A DNA stretch of 64,000 bases from Streptomyces sp. NBC_01429 (lineage in GTDB: Bacteria; Actinomycetota; Actinomycetes; Streptomycetales; Streptomycetaceae): positions 6,909,501 to 6,973,500 of the forward strand of contig NZ_CP109599.1 in assembly GCF_036231945.1 (NCBI RefSeq). Reading direction: 5' to 3'. Positions 45,662-55,145 of the stretch are shown piece by piece (position 1 is the first letter of the stretch; the number at the start of each line of letters is the position of its first letter). A program made the position numbers and the translations under genes. The notes beneath the pieces were generated by a model. The model saw only the letters and a list, made by a program, of their open reading frames with translations, had not been told where the DNA came from and made no database searches.

Positions 45662-46732
45662 ATGATCCACGACGACGCACCCGTGCTGTTGACGAGGGCG
45701 GGCGGTACGGCCCGTATCACCCTCAACCGTCCGCGCGCCCTCAACGCGCTCACCCCGCCCATGGTGGAGGCCATCGACCTGGCCCTCACCGCGTGGGAAC
45801 GGGACGACGGCGTCACGGCCGTCGTCCTGACCGGCGCGGGCGAACGCGGTCTGTGCGCCGGAGGCGACATCCGGCTGATCCACGAGGAGGCCCGCACCGG
45901 CGGCGACGGCTCCGCCACGGCCGCCTTCTGGCGCGGCGAATACCGGCTCAACGCCCGGATCGCCCGCTACCCCAAGCCGTACGTCGCGCTGATGGACGGC
46001 ATCGTCATGGGCGGCGGAGTCGGCGTGTCCGCCCACGGCGACATCCGGATCGTCACCGAGCGGTCGGCCGTCGCCATGCCCGAGACCGGCATCGGCCTCG
46101 TCCCCGACGTCGGCGGCACCCGGCTGCTCTCCCGCGCCCCCGGCGAACTCGGCACCCACCTCGCCCTCACCGGACGGACCGTCGGCGCGGCGGACGCCAT
46201 CCTGTGCGGGCTCGCCGATCACTTCGTACCGTCGGCACAACTGCCCGCCCTGACGGCCGCGCTGGCCGGACCCGAGGTGCGGGACGCCGACGCCGTACGG
46301 GAGACGGTACGGCGGTACGCGGCCGAGGCGCCGCGGGGGCCGCTCGGCGCGGACCGCGCCTGGATCGACGCCTGTTACGCCGCCGACTCGGTGGAGGAGA
46401 TCGTCGAGCGGCTGCTCGGCAGCGGGCGACAGCCCGCGAAGGACACCGCGCACATGCTGTCGACGCGCTCGCCCACCGCCCTCAAGGCCACCCTCGCCGC
46501 GCTGCGCCGGGCCCGGGGCCTGGCCACGCTGGAGGAGGTCCTCGACCAGGAGTACCGCTCCTCGTGCGCCGCGCTCACCTTCCCCGACCTGGTGGAGGGC
46601 ATCCGCGCCCAGGTCGTCGACAAGGACCGCGCCCCGCGCTGGTCGCCCAAGGAGCTGACCGAGGTCACGGACGCCGACGTGGCGCGGTTCTTCGCCCGGC
46701 CGCCCGGCGGCGACCTCGGACTCGCTCCGTAG
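45662..46732 (+). CDS. 3-Hydroxyisobutyryl-CoA hydrolase-like enoyl-CoA hydratase
   Basis: The 356-residue protein is a crotonase-fold enzyme. Its length and the pair of acids in PETGIGLVPDVGG (Glu and Asp 7 apart) match 3-hydroxyisobutyryl-CoA hydrolases of valine breakdown rather than simple hydratases. The oxyanion loop is CAGGDIRLI with MGGGVG. Valine breakdown ends in methylmalonate/propionate carbon, which fits the adjacent mutase operon. CATACT at 45649-45654 lies 7 bases before ATG 45662, suggesting its own leaderless promoter. Confidence 0.88.
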   Translation: MIHDDAPVLLTRAGGTARITLNRPRALNALTPPMVEAIDLALTAWERDDGVTAVVLTGAGERGLCAGGDIRLIHEEARTGGDGSATAAFWRGEYRLNARIARYPKPYVALMDGIVMGGGVGVSAHGDIRIVTERSAVAMPETGIGLVPDVGGTRLLSRAPGELGTHLALTGRTVGAADAILCGLADHFVPSAQLPALTAALAGPEVRDADAVRETVRRYAAEAPRGPLGADRAWIDACYAADSVEEIVERLLGSGRQPAKDTAHMLSTRSPTALKATLAALRRARGLATLEEVLDQEYRSSCAALTFPDLVEGIRAQVVDKDRAPRWSPKELTEVTDADVARFFARPPGGDLGLAP

Positions 46733-46744
46733 CGGACCCGGGCA

Positions 46745-46760
46745 GCCGGGAAAGCCCGGC
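46745..46760. terminator. Short hairpin between convergent genes
   Basis: GCCGGG (46745-46750) pairs with CCCGGC (46755-46760) across aaag. It occupies the 30-base gap between the crotonase-fold gene and the convergent TVP38 gene. Short, so modest support. Confidence 0.4.
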
Positions 46761-46762
46761 AC

Positions 46763-47497
46763 TCAGGAGAGGTGGTGGCGCTTGCGCCAGGCCACCACCG
46801 CCGCGCCCACGCCCGTGACCACGATGAACCCCGTCGCGCACAGGAACAGCGGGGAGGTCGGGGACGTCGCCCGGCTGCCCGCCACCACATAGGCCGCCGT
46901 GTTGGGCACCGAACCGAGCGCCGTCGCCACCAGGAACGGCACCCACCCCATCCGCGAGACCGCCGCGCAGTAGTTGGCCACCGCGAACGGCACACCGGGA
47001 AAGAGCCGGATCGCCAGCATCGACCGGAAACCGTGCCCGCTCAGCTGCCCGTCGGCCGCCCGCAGCCAGCGGCCCCGCAGCAGCGGACGCAGCGCCTCCT
47101 GCCCGAGCAGACGGCCGAGCCCGAAGGAGATCCCCGCCGCCAGCACCGTCCCCGCGAGCGCGGCGACCAGCCCGAACGCCGAACCGAAGAGGGCGCCGGC
47201 GGCGAGATTGAGCAGCGGACGCGGTACGAACGCCACCGCGCACAGCCCGTACGCCACGGCGAACACCACCACCGCCGCGCCCCCGCCCACCTGCGGCGGC
47301 CAGCCGTCGGCCAGCAGCCGCTGCGGCTCGTACAGCAGGACCAGCGAGGCCGCCGCCGCCAGCAGGGCCACCAGCAGGCCCAGCCGGAACCAGGGCGAGA
47401 GCAGCGCTCCGGAACAGCGGACGGCGAGGCCCGGAGCGGGAGGGACGACGGACTGGGCGACGGGCTCGGCGACGGACCCGGGGACGGTGTCGAGCAT
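46763..47497 (-). CDS. TVP38/TMEM64 family membrane protein
   Basis: The 244-residue membrane protein has the VTT/SNARE-associated domain: about five spans, with the re-entrant motif RPLLNLAAGALFGSAFGLVA and FPGVPFAVANYCAAVSRM. Relatives (DedA and VTT proteins) scramble or flip membrane lipids. The N-terminus is a cytoplasmic tail of 30 residues. Another VTT-type protein, DedA, is at 53184. Function in Streptomyces unknown. Confidence 0.9.
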   Translation of the reverse strand: MLDTVPGSVAEPVAQSVVPPAPGLAVRCSGALLSPWFRLGLLVALLAAAASLVLLYEPQRLLADGWPPQVGGGAAVVVFAVAYGLCAVAFVPRPLLNLAAGALFGSAFGLVAALAGTVLAAGISFGLGRLLGQEALRPLLRGRWLRAADGQLSGHGFRSMLAIRLFPGVPFAVANYCAAVSRMGWVPFLVATALGSVPNTAAYVVAGSRATSPTSPLFLCATGFIVVTGVGAAVVAWRKRHHLS

Positions 47498-47655
47498 CCC
47501 GGGAGACTAGCCGACCCCGGTGAACACCGCCGCGTCCGGACGCGCACCGCCGCGAATACGTCGCCCGCCGCCGGAGACAGGACGCCCGAGCGGCCCAACC
47601 CGCCCCGCGGATAAAACCGTTCGACGCCGCGACCGCCGTGCGCCATGATCAGGGC

Positions 47656-47784
47656 ATGTTCCGGTACGCCTTCCTCGCAGCGCCGTCCGCAGTCGCGGAC
47701 GCGCCGAAGGCTGCCGCGTTCCTCGCAGCGGCACTCGTCGCGGCGGCAGCCGCGACAGCGCCCCTCGGCGGCGCCCGAAGCTGA
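47656..47784 (+). CDS. Possible 42-residue leader peptide before the tuf-like gene
   Basis: ATG 47656 opens a 42-codon frame rich in Ala (MFRYAFLAAPSAVADAPKAA to TAPLGGARS). A CATGAT box 6 bases upstream fits a leaderless start. Its stop lies inside the first arm of a hairpin, as in attenuators. No relative is recognised and the reading may be chance in such Ala-coding DNA. Confidence 0.3.
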   Translation: MFRYAFLAAPSAVADAPKAAAFLAAALVAAAAATAPLGGARS

Positions 47785-47825
47785 CCCTTCCCGGAACGTC
47801 CGGCGGACCCCGCAGGGGGAGGGTC
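47783..47825 (+). other. Leader hairpin before the tuf-like gene
   Basis: GACCCTTCCC at 47783-47792 pairs with GGGGAGGGTC at 47816-47825 (one T-G wobble) across 23 bases that contain a further GC-rich fold. It begins where the candidate leader peptide stops. Confidence 0.45.
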
Positions 47826-47875
47826 GGCAAGGCTCAGGGGTCCCGCTCACGCTTCGAGCAACAGGGACAGCGATC

Positions 47876-49045
<1,170 letters not shown>

Positions 49046-49153
49046 CGCCCTGAGCGGCCCGTGCCCGCCCCCTTCCCCACCCGGGACAGGGGCGGGCACG
49101 GCGCAGGACCGGGTCCGGTCCGGCGCAGGTCCGGCACGGCGCACAATGGGGGC

Positions 49154-49999
49154 GTGAGCGAAGCGATCCCCGTCATCCGCGCCGTGGACCACGGCACCGC
49201 GAAGCTGCTGCCCGATGTGGACCGCGAGCGGGCCTGGCTGCTGACGGTCGACGGGGCGCCGCAGTCGTACGTCGACCTGGACGAGCCGGCGCACCTGGAG
49301 TTCGAGTACGTACGGCGCCTCGCGCACGTCGTCGACCTCGCCGCCGAGGAGGGCGAGCCGCTCACCGTCCTGCACCTCGGCGGCGGCGCGTTCACCCTGC
49401 CCCGCTACACCGCCGCCACCAGGCCCGGCTCGGCGCAGGACGTGGTGGAGGCCGACCACGGGCTGCTGGAGCTGGTCGCGGAACAGCTGCCGGTACCGGA
49501 CTCCGCCGGGATCACCGCGCACGCGGCGGACGCCAGGAAGTGGCTGGAGGCCGCGCCGGACCATTCCGTGGACGTGCTGATCGGGGACGTCTTCGGCGGC
49601 TCGCGGATCCCGGCCCATCTCACCTCCGTCGAGTACGCCCGGCAGGCCGCGCGGGTGCTGCGCACGGGCGGTGTCTACGCGGCCAATCTCGCCGACGGGG
49701 CGCCCTTCGGCTTCCTCCGTTCCCAACTGGCCACCTTCGCCGCGGTCTTCCCCGAGGTGGCGCTCGTCGCCGAGCCGGGCGTCCTGCGCGGCCGGCGCTT
49801 CGGCAACGCGGTGCTGATCGCCTCGCACACCCCCGTCGACCTGCCGGCCCTGGCCCGGCGCACCGCCGCCGACGTCTTCCCCGCCCGCGTCGAACACGGC
49901 GCCGCGCTGCGGCGGTTCATCGGGGACGCGACGGCGGTACGGGACAGCGGCGCGGTGCCCTCACCCCGGCCGCCCGACGGCGCTTTCGGCATCGGCTGA
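49154..49999 (+). CDS. Spermidine synthase-like methyltransferase-fold protein
   Basis: The 281-residue protein has a spermidine synthase-like Rossmann fold (VLHLGGGAFTLPRY, VVEADHGLL, ITAHAADARKWL, DVLIGDVFGG). The GGGAF in place of GGGDG and the missing Asp suggest that it is not a true polyamine synthase. CACAAT at 49142-49147 is 6 bases before GTG 49154, so the gene is probably leaderless. Its 3' end overlaps the MFS gene (39 bases, convergent). Substrate unknown. Confidence 0.85.
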   Translation: MSEAIPVIRAVDHGTAKLLPDVDRERAWLLTVDGAPQSYVDLDEPAHLEFEYVRRLAHVVDLAAEEGEPLTVLHLGGGAFTLPRYTAATRPGSAQDVVEADHGLLELVAEQLPVPDSAGITAHAADARKWLEAAPDHSVDVLIGDVFGGSRIPAHLTSVEYARQAARVLRTGGVYAANLADGAPFGFLRSQLATFAAVFPEVALVAEPGVLRGRRFGNAVLIASHTPVDLPALARRTAADVFPARVEHGAALRRFIGDATAVRDSGAVPSPRPPDGAFGIG

Positions 50000-51292
50000 C
50001 ACGGCGGGGGAGTCCGCCGGGCCGCCGGTGACCGGCTCCGTACGCAGGGTCATATTCCGTACGTCCGGGACGAACAGGACGGCGGCGGTCAGCAGCACGA
50101 CCAGAGCCGCGCACCCCCACAGCGCGGAGGTACGTCCGAACGCGCTCTCGGCCGGCCCCGCCAGCGCGGTGGCCACCGGGATCATGCCGAACGAGCCGAA
50201 CATGTCGTACGAGGCGACCCGCGACAGCTTCTCCTCGGGGATCTCCTGGTGGAGCGTGGTCATCCAGCAGATCCCGAAGACCTCGATCGACACCCCCGTC
50301 GCGAACATCATCACCACCAGTCCCGGGACCGGCAGCGGCACCGCGAGCCCGGCCGCCGGGAGGGCCAGCGCGAAGACCGACAGGGTGCCGGCGAGCAGCA
50401 GCCGGCGCGGGCGCCGGCGCACCATCACCAGCGCGCCGACGACGGTCCCTGCGCCGAACGCGGCGAGCGCCAGGCCCCAGGGTCCCGGGCCGCCCAGCTC
50501 CTCCTTGGCGACCACCGGGCCGTACACCGCCTCGGTGGCCACGACGACCGCGTTGACCACGGCGAACTGCACGACGATGGTCCACAGCCAGGACCTGCCG
50601 ATGAACTCCCGCCATCCGTCGCGCAAGTCGGCGATCATGCCACCGCCGGGGGCGCGCGCCGGGATGTGGCCGACATCGAGGAAGGCGCGCAGCGCGCCGG
50701 CGACGAGGAAGGCCCCGGCGTCGATGGCCAGCACCCAGCCGGGTCCGAACACCGCGATGAGCGCGCCGCCCAGGGCGGCGCCGCCGATGCCTGCGCCGTG
50801 CGTGGCCATGCGGTAGAGGGCGAAGGCCCGGCCGGCCTGTTCGCCGCTGACGCTGGACATCAGCATGCCCTCGTTGGCCGGGCTGAAGAACGCCTGCCCC
50901 GTGCCGCCCAGCGCCGACAGCAGCATCATCTGCCACAGCCGGGGCTCGCCCGTCAGCACCAGCACGGCGAAAGCCGCCTGCGAGACGCAGTTGAGGGCGT
51001 TGGCCGCCACCATCACCCGGTGCCGGGGCAGCCGGTCGGCCAGGGCGCCGCCGACGAGCAGGAAGAGGACGAGCGGGACCGTACGGGCCGCCGCCACCAG
51101 CCCCACACCCCCCGCGCCGCCGCCGGTCTCCAGCACCGCGAACGCCGAGGCGATCAGCGCGCCCTGGCTGCCCAGATGGGTGGCGACCGCGGCGGCCGTC
51201 AGCAGGGTGTAGTTGCGGCGGCCGGGGCGCGGTCCCGGCCCGTTCCGAGGGGCAGTCTGCGGTTCGGTCTGCGGGTCGGTGGTGGAAGTCAC
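49961..51292 (-). CDS. MFS transporter
   Basis: The 443-residue membrane protein has about 12 spans, with the MFS loop motif GGALADRLPRHRVM between spans 2 and 3 and a cytoplasmic loop of about 20 residues near the middle. Family type is that of the MFS exporters with broad substrate range (enterobactin exporter-like). The last 20 residues overlap the spermidine synthase-like gene from the other strand. Substrate cannot be predicted. Confidence 0.9.
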   Translation of the reverse strand: MTSTTDPQTEPQTAPRNGPGPRPGRRNYTLLTAAAVATHLGSQGALIASAFAVLETGGGAGGVGLVAAARTVPLVLFLLVGGALADRLPRHRVMVAANALNCVSQAAFAVLVLTGEPRLWQMMLLSALGGTGQAFFSPANEGMLMSSVSGEQAGRAFALYRMATHGAGIGGAALGGALIAVFGPGWVLAIDAGAFLVAGALRAFLDVGHIPARAPGGGMIADLRDGWREFIGRSWLWTIVVQFAVVNAVVVATEAVYGPVVAKEELGGPGPWGLALAAFGAGTVVGALVMVRRRPRRLLLAGTLSVFALALPAAGLAVPLPVPGLVVMMFATGVSIEVFGICWMTTLHQEIPEEKLSRVASYDMFGSFGMIPVATALAGPAESAFGRTSALWGCAALVVLLTAAVLFVPDVRNMTLRTEPVTGGPADSPAVSADAESAVGRPG

Positions 51293-51359
51293 CCGGGGAC
51301 TCTTCCGCGTCCGCCCCCGGATGCCAACCGATTAAGACCGACCGGCACATGGAGTGCGG

Positions 51360-52475
51360 TCAGGAGGTGCTCCCGGACTCCCCCGCGAGCCGTACGGTGC
51401 TGAGGATCTTCTTGATCGTCGCGTCCGGCAGCTCGTCCGGCACGCTCGCGCTCGCGTACAGGATCCAGGTCTTGAAGTCGCCCTCGGCGGTGGCGAAGGA
51501 GAAGGCGAACGCCTTGCCGTCGGTGTCGCACTTGTTCTTCTTGGTGACCCCGACGGACTTGGCCTCGGCGAGGCTGCCCTTGAGACCCGACGTGGTCGTG
51601 TAGGGCTTGGCGGTGCCGACCTTTATCTTCTCCTTGAGGGCGCTCTTGGGCTCCTGCTGCGCGTACGGCGCCCAGGCCCAGTTGCCCGCCTCGTTCTGCG
51701 CGGCCTCCGTGGTGTTCTTCGCGCCCCTGGCCCCCTTGGTGCCCGAACCGGCGAGGCTCGTGTACTCCAGCTTGCCGTCCTTGTCCGTGTCCTGGGAGCA
51801 CCACTCGGACTTGAAGTAGGTGGGCCCGGAGAAGGACACGACGGGCGAGCCGTCGCCCTTCGCCTCGTCCTCGAAGCCCGCTATGGTGTCCGGGTTGCTG
51901 ACCTCCCACTCCGGCGGCACGTCGAACCGCGTCCCGTGCTTGGGGTTGGTCACCACCTTCCACCCCGCGATCTGCGGCTTGGCGGTGTTCGAGCCGTCCC
52001 TGGGGTTGTCCAGAGAGGGCGAGGCGCTCGGGTCCTCGGTGGCGGACGCGGAGGGCTTGGCGTCCCCCGCCGCCTTCTCACCGCCGCCGTCGTCCTTGTT
52101 CACCACGAAGTACGCGGTGCCGGCGGCGGCGACCACGACCACGGCCGCGGCGACGACCGCGATGACGGTCGTCTTCTTCCGGCCGTCGTCCTTCGTGGGA
52201 CCGGGGCCGCCGGGCTGCCCCGGTACGGCGTACTGCGGCACCGTCGGCTGCTGGTACGGGTTGGGCTGTCCGTATCCCGGCTGCTGCTGCGGGTATCCGG
52301 GCTGCTGCTGGGTGCCCGGCTCCTGGGCCCCCGGCTGAGGGGGATACCCGGGCTGCTGCTGATAGCCGGGCTGCTGGTACGGATTCGGTTGCTGGTACCC
52401 CGGCTGCTGGTACGGATTGGAATTCGGGTCCTGCGGGTTCTGCTCGCCCCCGGGCGGCTGCTGTCCTGGCCACAT
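51360..52475 (-). CDS. Membrane protein with Gln/Pro-rich N-terminus
   Basis: The 371-residue protein begins with about 90 residues of PYQQPGYQQ-type repeats, then a single membrane span (VIAVVAAAVVVVAAAGTAYF, residues about 103-122), a Ser/Thr/Asp linker and an external domain of about 200 residues with two visible Cys (SEWCSQD, KKNKCDTD). This layout is common in Streptomyces but the external domain is not one I can name. It is divergent from the thioesterase gene and may share its operator region. Confidence 0.8.
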   Translation of the reverse strand: MWPGQQPPGGEQNPQDPNSNPYQQPGYQQPNPYQQPGYQQQPGYPPQPGAQEPGTQQQPGYPQQQPGYGQPNPYQQPTVPQYAVPGQPGGPGPTKDDGRKKTTVIAVVAAAVVVVAAAGTAYFVVNKDDGGGEKAAGDAKPSASATEDPSASPSLDNPRDGSNTAKPQIAGWKVVTNPKHGTRFDVPPEWEVSNPDTIAGFEDEAKGDGSPVVSFSGPTYFKSEWCSQDTDKDGKLEYTSLAGSGTKGARGAKNTTEAAQNEAGNWAWAPYAQQEPKSALKEKIKVGTAKPYTTTSGLKGSLAEAKSVGVTKKNKCDTDGKAFAFSFATAEGDFKTWILYASASVPDELPDATIKKILSTVRLAGESGSTS

Positions 52476-52544
52476 GGCGAGTAACGATAGAGGGGCGCGC
52501 CCGTCCTGTGTCGGGCGGCCTGTCAGGGGATGGTCAAAAACTAC

Positions 52545-52568
52545 TACCGACCGGTAACCTAGCGGCTC
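52545..52568 (+). promoter_or_regulatory. Leaderless promoter with palindromic operator for the thioesterase gene
   Basis: TACCG (52545-52549) and CGGTA (52552-52556) form a 12-base inverted repeat around AC, typical of TetR-family operators. TAACCT at 52555-52560 is a -10 match 8 bases before ATG 52569, with no ribosome site, so the message is probably leaderless. The operator overlaps the -10, so a bound repressor would block polymerase. Confidence 0.65.
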
Positions 52569-53021
52569 ATGAGCGCTGAACAGATGACCGTCGGCGAGAT
52601 GCTCGCCTCCACCGTTCCCATGGTCAGGACCCTCGGGCTGGAGCCAGTGGCGGCCAGTGCCGAGCGGGCCGTGTTCCGGCTGCCCGACCAGCCCGAATTC
52701 CACAACCACGTCGGCGGACCGCACGCCGGAGCCATGTTCACCCTCGCCGAGTCCGCCAGCGGCGCGATCGTCATCGCCGCCTTCGGCGACCAGCTCGGCC
52801 GCGCCGTCCCGCTCGCCGTATCGGCCGAGATCGGCTACCGCAAGCTCGCGAAGGGCGCCGTCACGGCCACCGCGACCCTGGGCCGCCCCGTCGCTGACGT
52901 GGTGGCCGAGCTGGACGCCGGCGAACGCCCCGAATTTCCCGTCGCCATCGACATCACCCGGGAGGACGGCGCGGTCTGCGCCGAGATGACCGTCGTATGG
53001 ACCCTGCGGCCGCATTCCTGA
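52569..53021 (+). CDS. Hotdog-fold thioesterase (PaaI/DUF4442-like)
   Basis: The 150-residue protein has a hotdog fold: FHNHVGGPHAGAMFTLAESA holds the central helix with the catalytic-type Asn/His and Glu, followed by AVSAEIGYRKLAKGAVTATA. Such proteins cleave acyl-CoA thioesters. The upstream operator suggests control by a TetR-type regulator of fatty-acid or aromatic metabolism, coded elsewhere. Confidence 0.88.
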   Translation: MSAEQMTVGEMLASTVPMVRTLGLEPVAASAERAVFRLPDQPEFHNHVGGPHAGAMFTLAESASGAIVIAAFGDQLGRAVPLAVSAEIGYRKLAKGAVTATATLGRPVADVVAELDAGERPEFPVAIDITREDGAVCAEMTVVWTLRPHS

Positions 53022-53083
53022 CCCCCGCGTCACTCCCGTGTTCCGGACGCTCCGGATTCCGGACCGTGCCCCTCCAGCGGGTA

Positions 53084-53123
53084 GGCTGCCCGGCGTGCGC
53101 CTCGGCGCGCACGCCGGGCAGCC
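53084..53123 (+). terminator. Perfect 17-base-pair hairpin
   Basis: Bases 53084-53100 (GGCTGCCCGGCGTGCGC) pair perfectly with 53107-53123 across a 6-base loop. It lies between the thioesterase stop (53021) and the DedA start (53184). No U-run follows, as is usual for Streptomyces terminators. Confidence 0.85.
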
Positions 53124-53183
53124 GGGCACGGGCCCGTCGAGGCCGGCTCGGTCACCGGTCAGTCATCACGGGAGGAACCGGCG

Positions 53184-53858
53184 TTGCACGTCCAGGAGTG
53201 GCTCGAAACCGTCCCCGCGGTCAGTGTCTATGTCCTTGTCGGGGTGGTGATCGGGCTGGAGAGCCTCGGGATCCCGCTGCCGGGTGAGATCGTCCTCGTC
53301 AGCTCGGCGCTGCTCGCCTCCCAGCACGGCGAGATCAATCCGTACGTCCTCGGCGCCTGCGCCACGGCCGGCGCGATCATCGGCGACTCGATCGGCTACG
53401 CCATCGGCCGCAGGGGCGGCAGGCCGCTGCTCGCCCGGCTCGGCGCCAAGTTCCCCAAGCACTTCGGCGAGGGACAGATCGCCATGGCGGAGCGGTCCTT
53501 CCAGAAGTGGGGTATGTGGGCCGTCTTCTTCGGCCGCTTCGTCGCGCTGCTGCGGATCTTCGCCGGGCCGCTCGCCGGCGTGCTGCACATGCCGTACTGG
53601 AAGTTCCTGATCGCCAACGTGCTCGGCGGCATCGTCTGGGCCGGCGGCACCACCGCCGTCGTCTACTCGGTGGGCGTGGTGGCCGAGGAATGGCTCAAGC
53701 GCTTCTCCTGGCTCGGCCTGCTCCTCGCCGTGCTCATCGGGATCGTCTCGATGCTCGTGGTGAAGAACCGCGCCAAGAAGGCGGGCGAACGGCCCGAGAC
53801 CGGCGAGGAGACCGCCGCCGACCGGCCCGAGCCCGTGTCCGTCCCCGCCGCCGACTGA
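53184..53858 (+). CDS. DedA family membrane protein
   Basis: The 224-residue membrane protein has the DedA signature: ESLGIPLPGEIVLVSSALLA, GAIIGDSIGYAIGRRGG, FFGRFVALLRIFAGPLAG. DedA proteins flip or scramble phospholipids or undecaprenyl phosphate. The TTG at 53184 is used because GGAGG at 53171-53175 lies 8 bases upstream. The C-terminus is a charged cytoplasmic tail. Convergent with the conservon P450 gene with an 18-base gap. Confidence 0.92.
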   Translation: MHVQEWLETVPAVSVYVLVGVVIGLESLGIPLPGEIVLVSSALLASQHGEINPYVLGACATAGAIIGDSIGYAIGRRGGRPLLARLGAKFPKHFGEGQIAMAERSFQKWGMWAVFFGRFVALLRIFAGPLAGVLHMPYWKFLIANVLGGIVWAGGTTAVVYSVGVVAEEWLKRFSWLGLLLAVLIGIVSMLVVKNRAKKAGERPETGEETAADRPEPVSVPAAD

Positions 53859-53876
53859 TCCGGGCCGCCGCCGAAG

Positions 53877-55145
53877 TCACTGCACGACGGGCGTGAACGT
53901 CACCGGCAGCGAGGTCAGGCCCCGCATCAGGATGGAAGGCCGCCAGGTCAGCTCGTACGGCTCCACGGCCAGCACCACGTCCGGCAGCCGCTCCAGCAGC
54001 GTCTCGACCGCCGTACGGGCGATCACGTCGGCCAGCAGCGGACCGGGGTAGGGGCAGCGGTGCTCGCCGTTGCCGAAGGACAGGTGCGCCGAGTTCTCCG
54101 CGCCGATATGTCCCTCGGGCCAGATCTGCGGATCGGTGTTGGCGGCGGCCAGCCCCAGCACCAGACAGTCGCCCGCCCTGATGTGCTGGCCGCCGAGCCG
54201 GGTGTCGCGCACGGCCCACCGGCCGATGTAGTTCTGCATCGGGGTGTCCAGCCACAGCACCTCGTTGAGCGCCTGGCCGACACTGAGCCGGCCCCCCGAC
54301 ACGTTCAGCGCGAACCGGTCGTCGGTCAGCAGCAGCCGCAGAGTGTTGCAGATCCAGTTGGTGGTCGGCTGCTGCGCGGCGGCGATGAGGGCGATCAGGT
54401 CCTGGACGATCTCCTCGTCCGTCAGCCCGACCGGATGCGCCAGCATCCGGGAGGTGATGTCCGGCCCCGGACTCTCCCGCTTCTCCTTCACCAGCAGCTC
54501 GATGCGCGCCTGCGCCCGCCGGTAGGCGGCGACGGGGTCGTCCGACTCGGCCGCGTCCAGGGAGATCCCCAGATCCCGTACGAGGTCCTCGGTGTCCTGG
54601 CTGTCGGGCGCCATCCCGCAGAGCCGGACCACCGCGTGCATCGGCAGCGCGTGCGCGTACGCGGCCATCAGCTCGGCCCCGCCGCTGCCGGCGAAGGTGT
54701 CGATCAGCCCCTCGGCCAACTCGCGGCAGAGCTGCGCCAGTTCGAACTGGTCGACCGCCTCCAGCGCCTCCGTGATCACCCCGGCCCGCTGCTGGTGCTC
54801 CGCTCCCTCCGTGAACAGCACCGAGGGCTGGTGGCGCAGGAAGGGCATCATGGGCCAGTCCTCGGGGATGGAGTCCCACTGGTTCCAGCGCCGGGAGTCC
54901 CGGCCGAACAGCTCGTCGTGGCTGGTGACATAGGTGACCTCGGTGTAGCCGAGCACCAGCCACGCGGGAATCCCGCCGTCCAGGACGACGGGGGCGATCG
55001 CGCCGTGCTCCGCGCGCAGCCGCCGGTAGAGCTGGGAGGGTGTCTGATGGTGTTCGAGACCGCTCAGCAGCGGCGCGTCCGGCTGTACGGGACAGCCCGG
55101 GGTCGCGACAGCCGCTTCGGGGCCGGTTCCTTCGGGGTCGGTCAT
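53877..55145 (-). CDS. cvnE: Conservon cytochrome P450 lacking the EXXR motif
   Basis: The 422-residue cytochrome P450 closes the conservon. The heme ligand Cys364 is in FGNGEHRCPYPG. In the K helix the expected ExxR reads Glu295-V-L-Trp298, so the conserved Arg is lost. That is known for CYP157-type enzymes in Streptomyces conservons. The I helix has AAAQQPTTN instead of AGxxT. Catalysis is therefore uncertain. It overlaps cvnD by 4 bases (ATGA), so it is translated with it. Confidence 0.9.
   Translation of the reverse strand: MTDPEGTGPEAAVATPGCPVQPDAPLLSGLEHHQTPSQLYRRLRAEHGAIAPVVLDGGIPAWLVLGYTEVTYVTSHDELFGRDSRRWNQWDSIPEDWPMMPFLRHQPSVLFTEGAEHQQRAGVITEALEAVDQFELAQLCRELAEGLIDTFAGSGGAELMAAYAHALPMHAVVRLCGMAPDSQDTEDLVRDLGISLDAAESDDPVAAYRRAQARIELLVKEKRESPGPDITSRMLAHPVGLTDEEIVQDLIALIAAAQQPTTNWICNTLRLLLTDDRFALNVSGGRLSVGQALNEVLWLDTPMQNYIGRWAVRDTRLGGQHIRAGDCLVLGLAAANTDPQIWPEGHIGAENSAHLSFGNGEHRCPYPGPLLADVIARTAVETLLERLPDVVLAVEPYELTWRPSILMRGLTSLPVTFTPVVQ

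Larger units (their letters stand above)
47498..47875. promoter_or_regulatory. Gap upstream of the tuf-like gene
   Basis: This 378-base stretch lies between the divergent TVP38 and EF-Tu genes. It contains CATGAT at 47644-47649, 6 bases before a small ORF (47656-47784), then a 10-base-pair hairpin (47783-47825) and about 50 bases to the EF-Tu start. The first 140 bases hold nothing recognisable. Confidence 0.6.
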
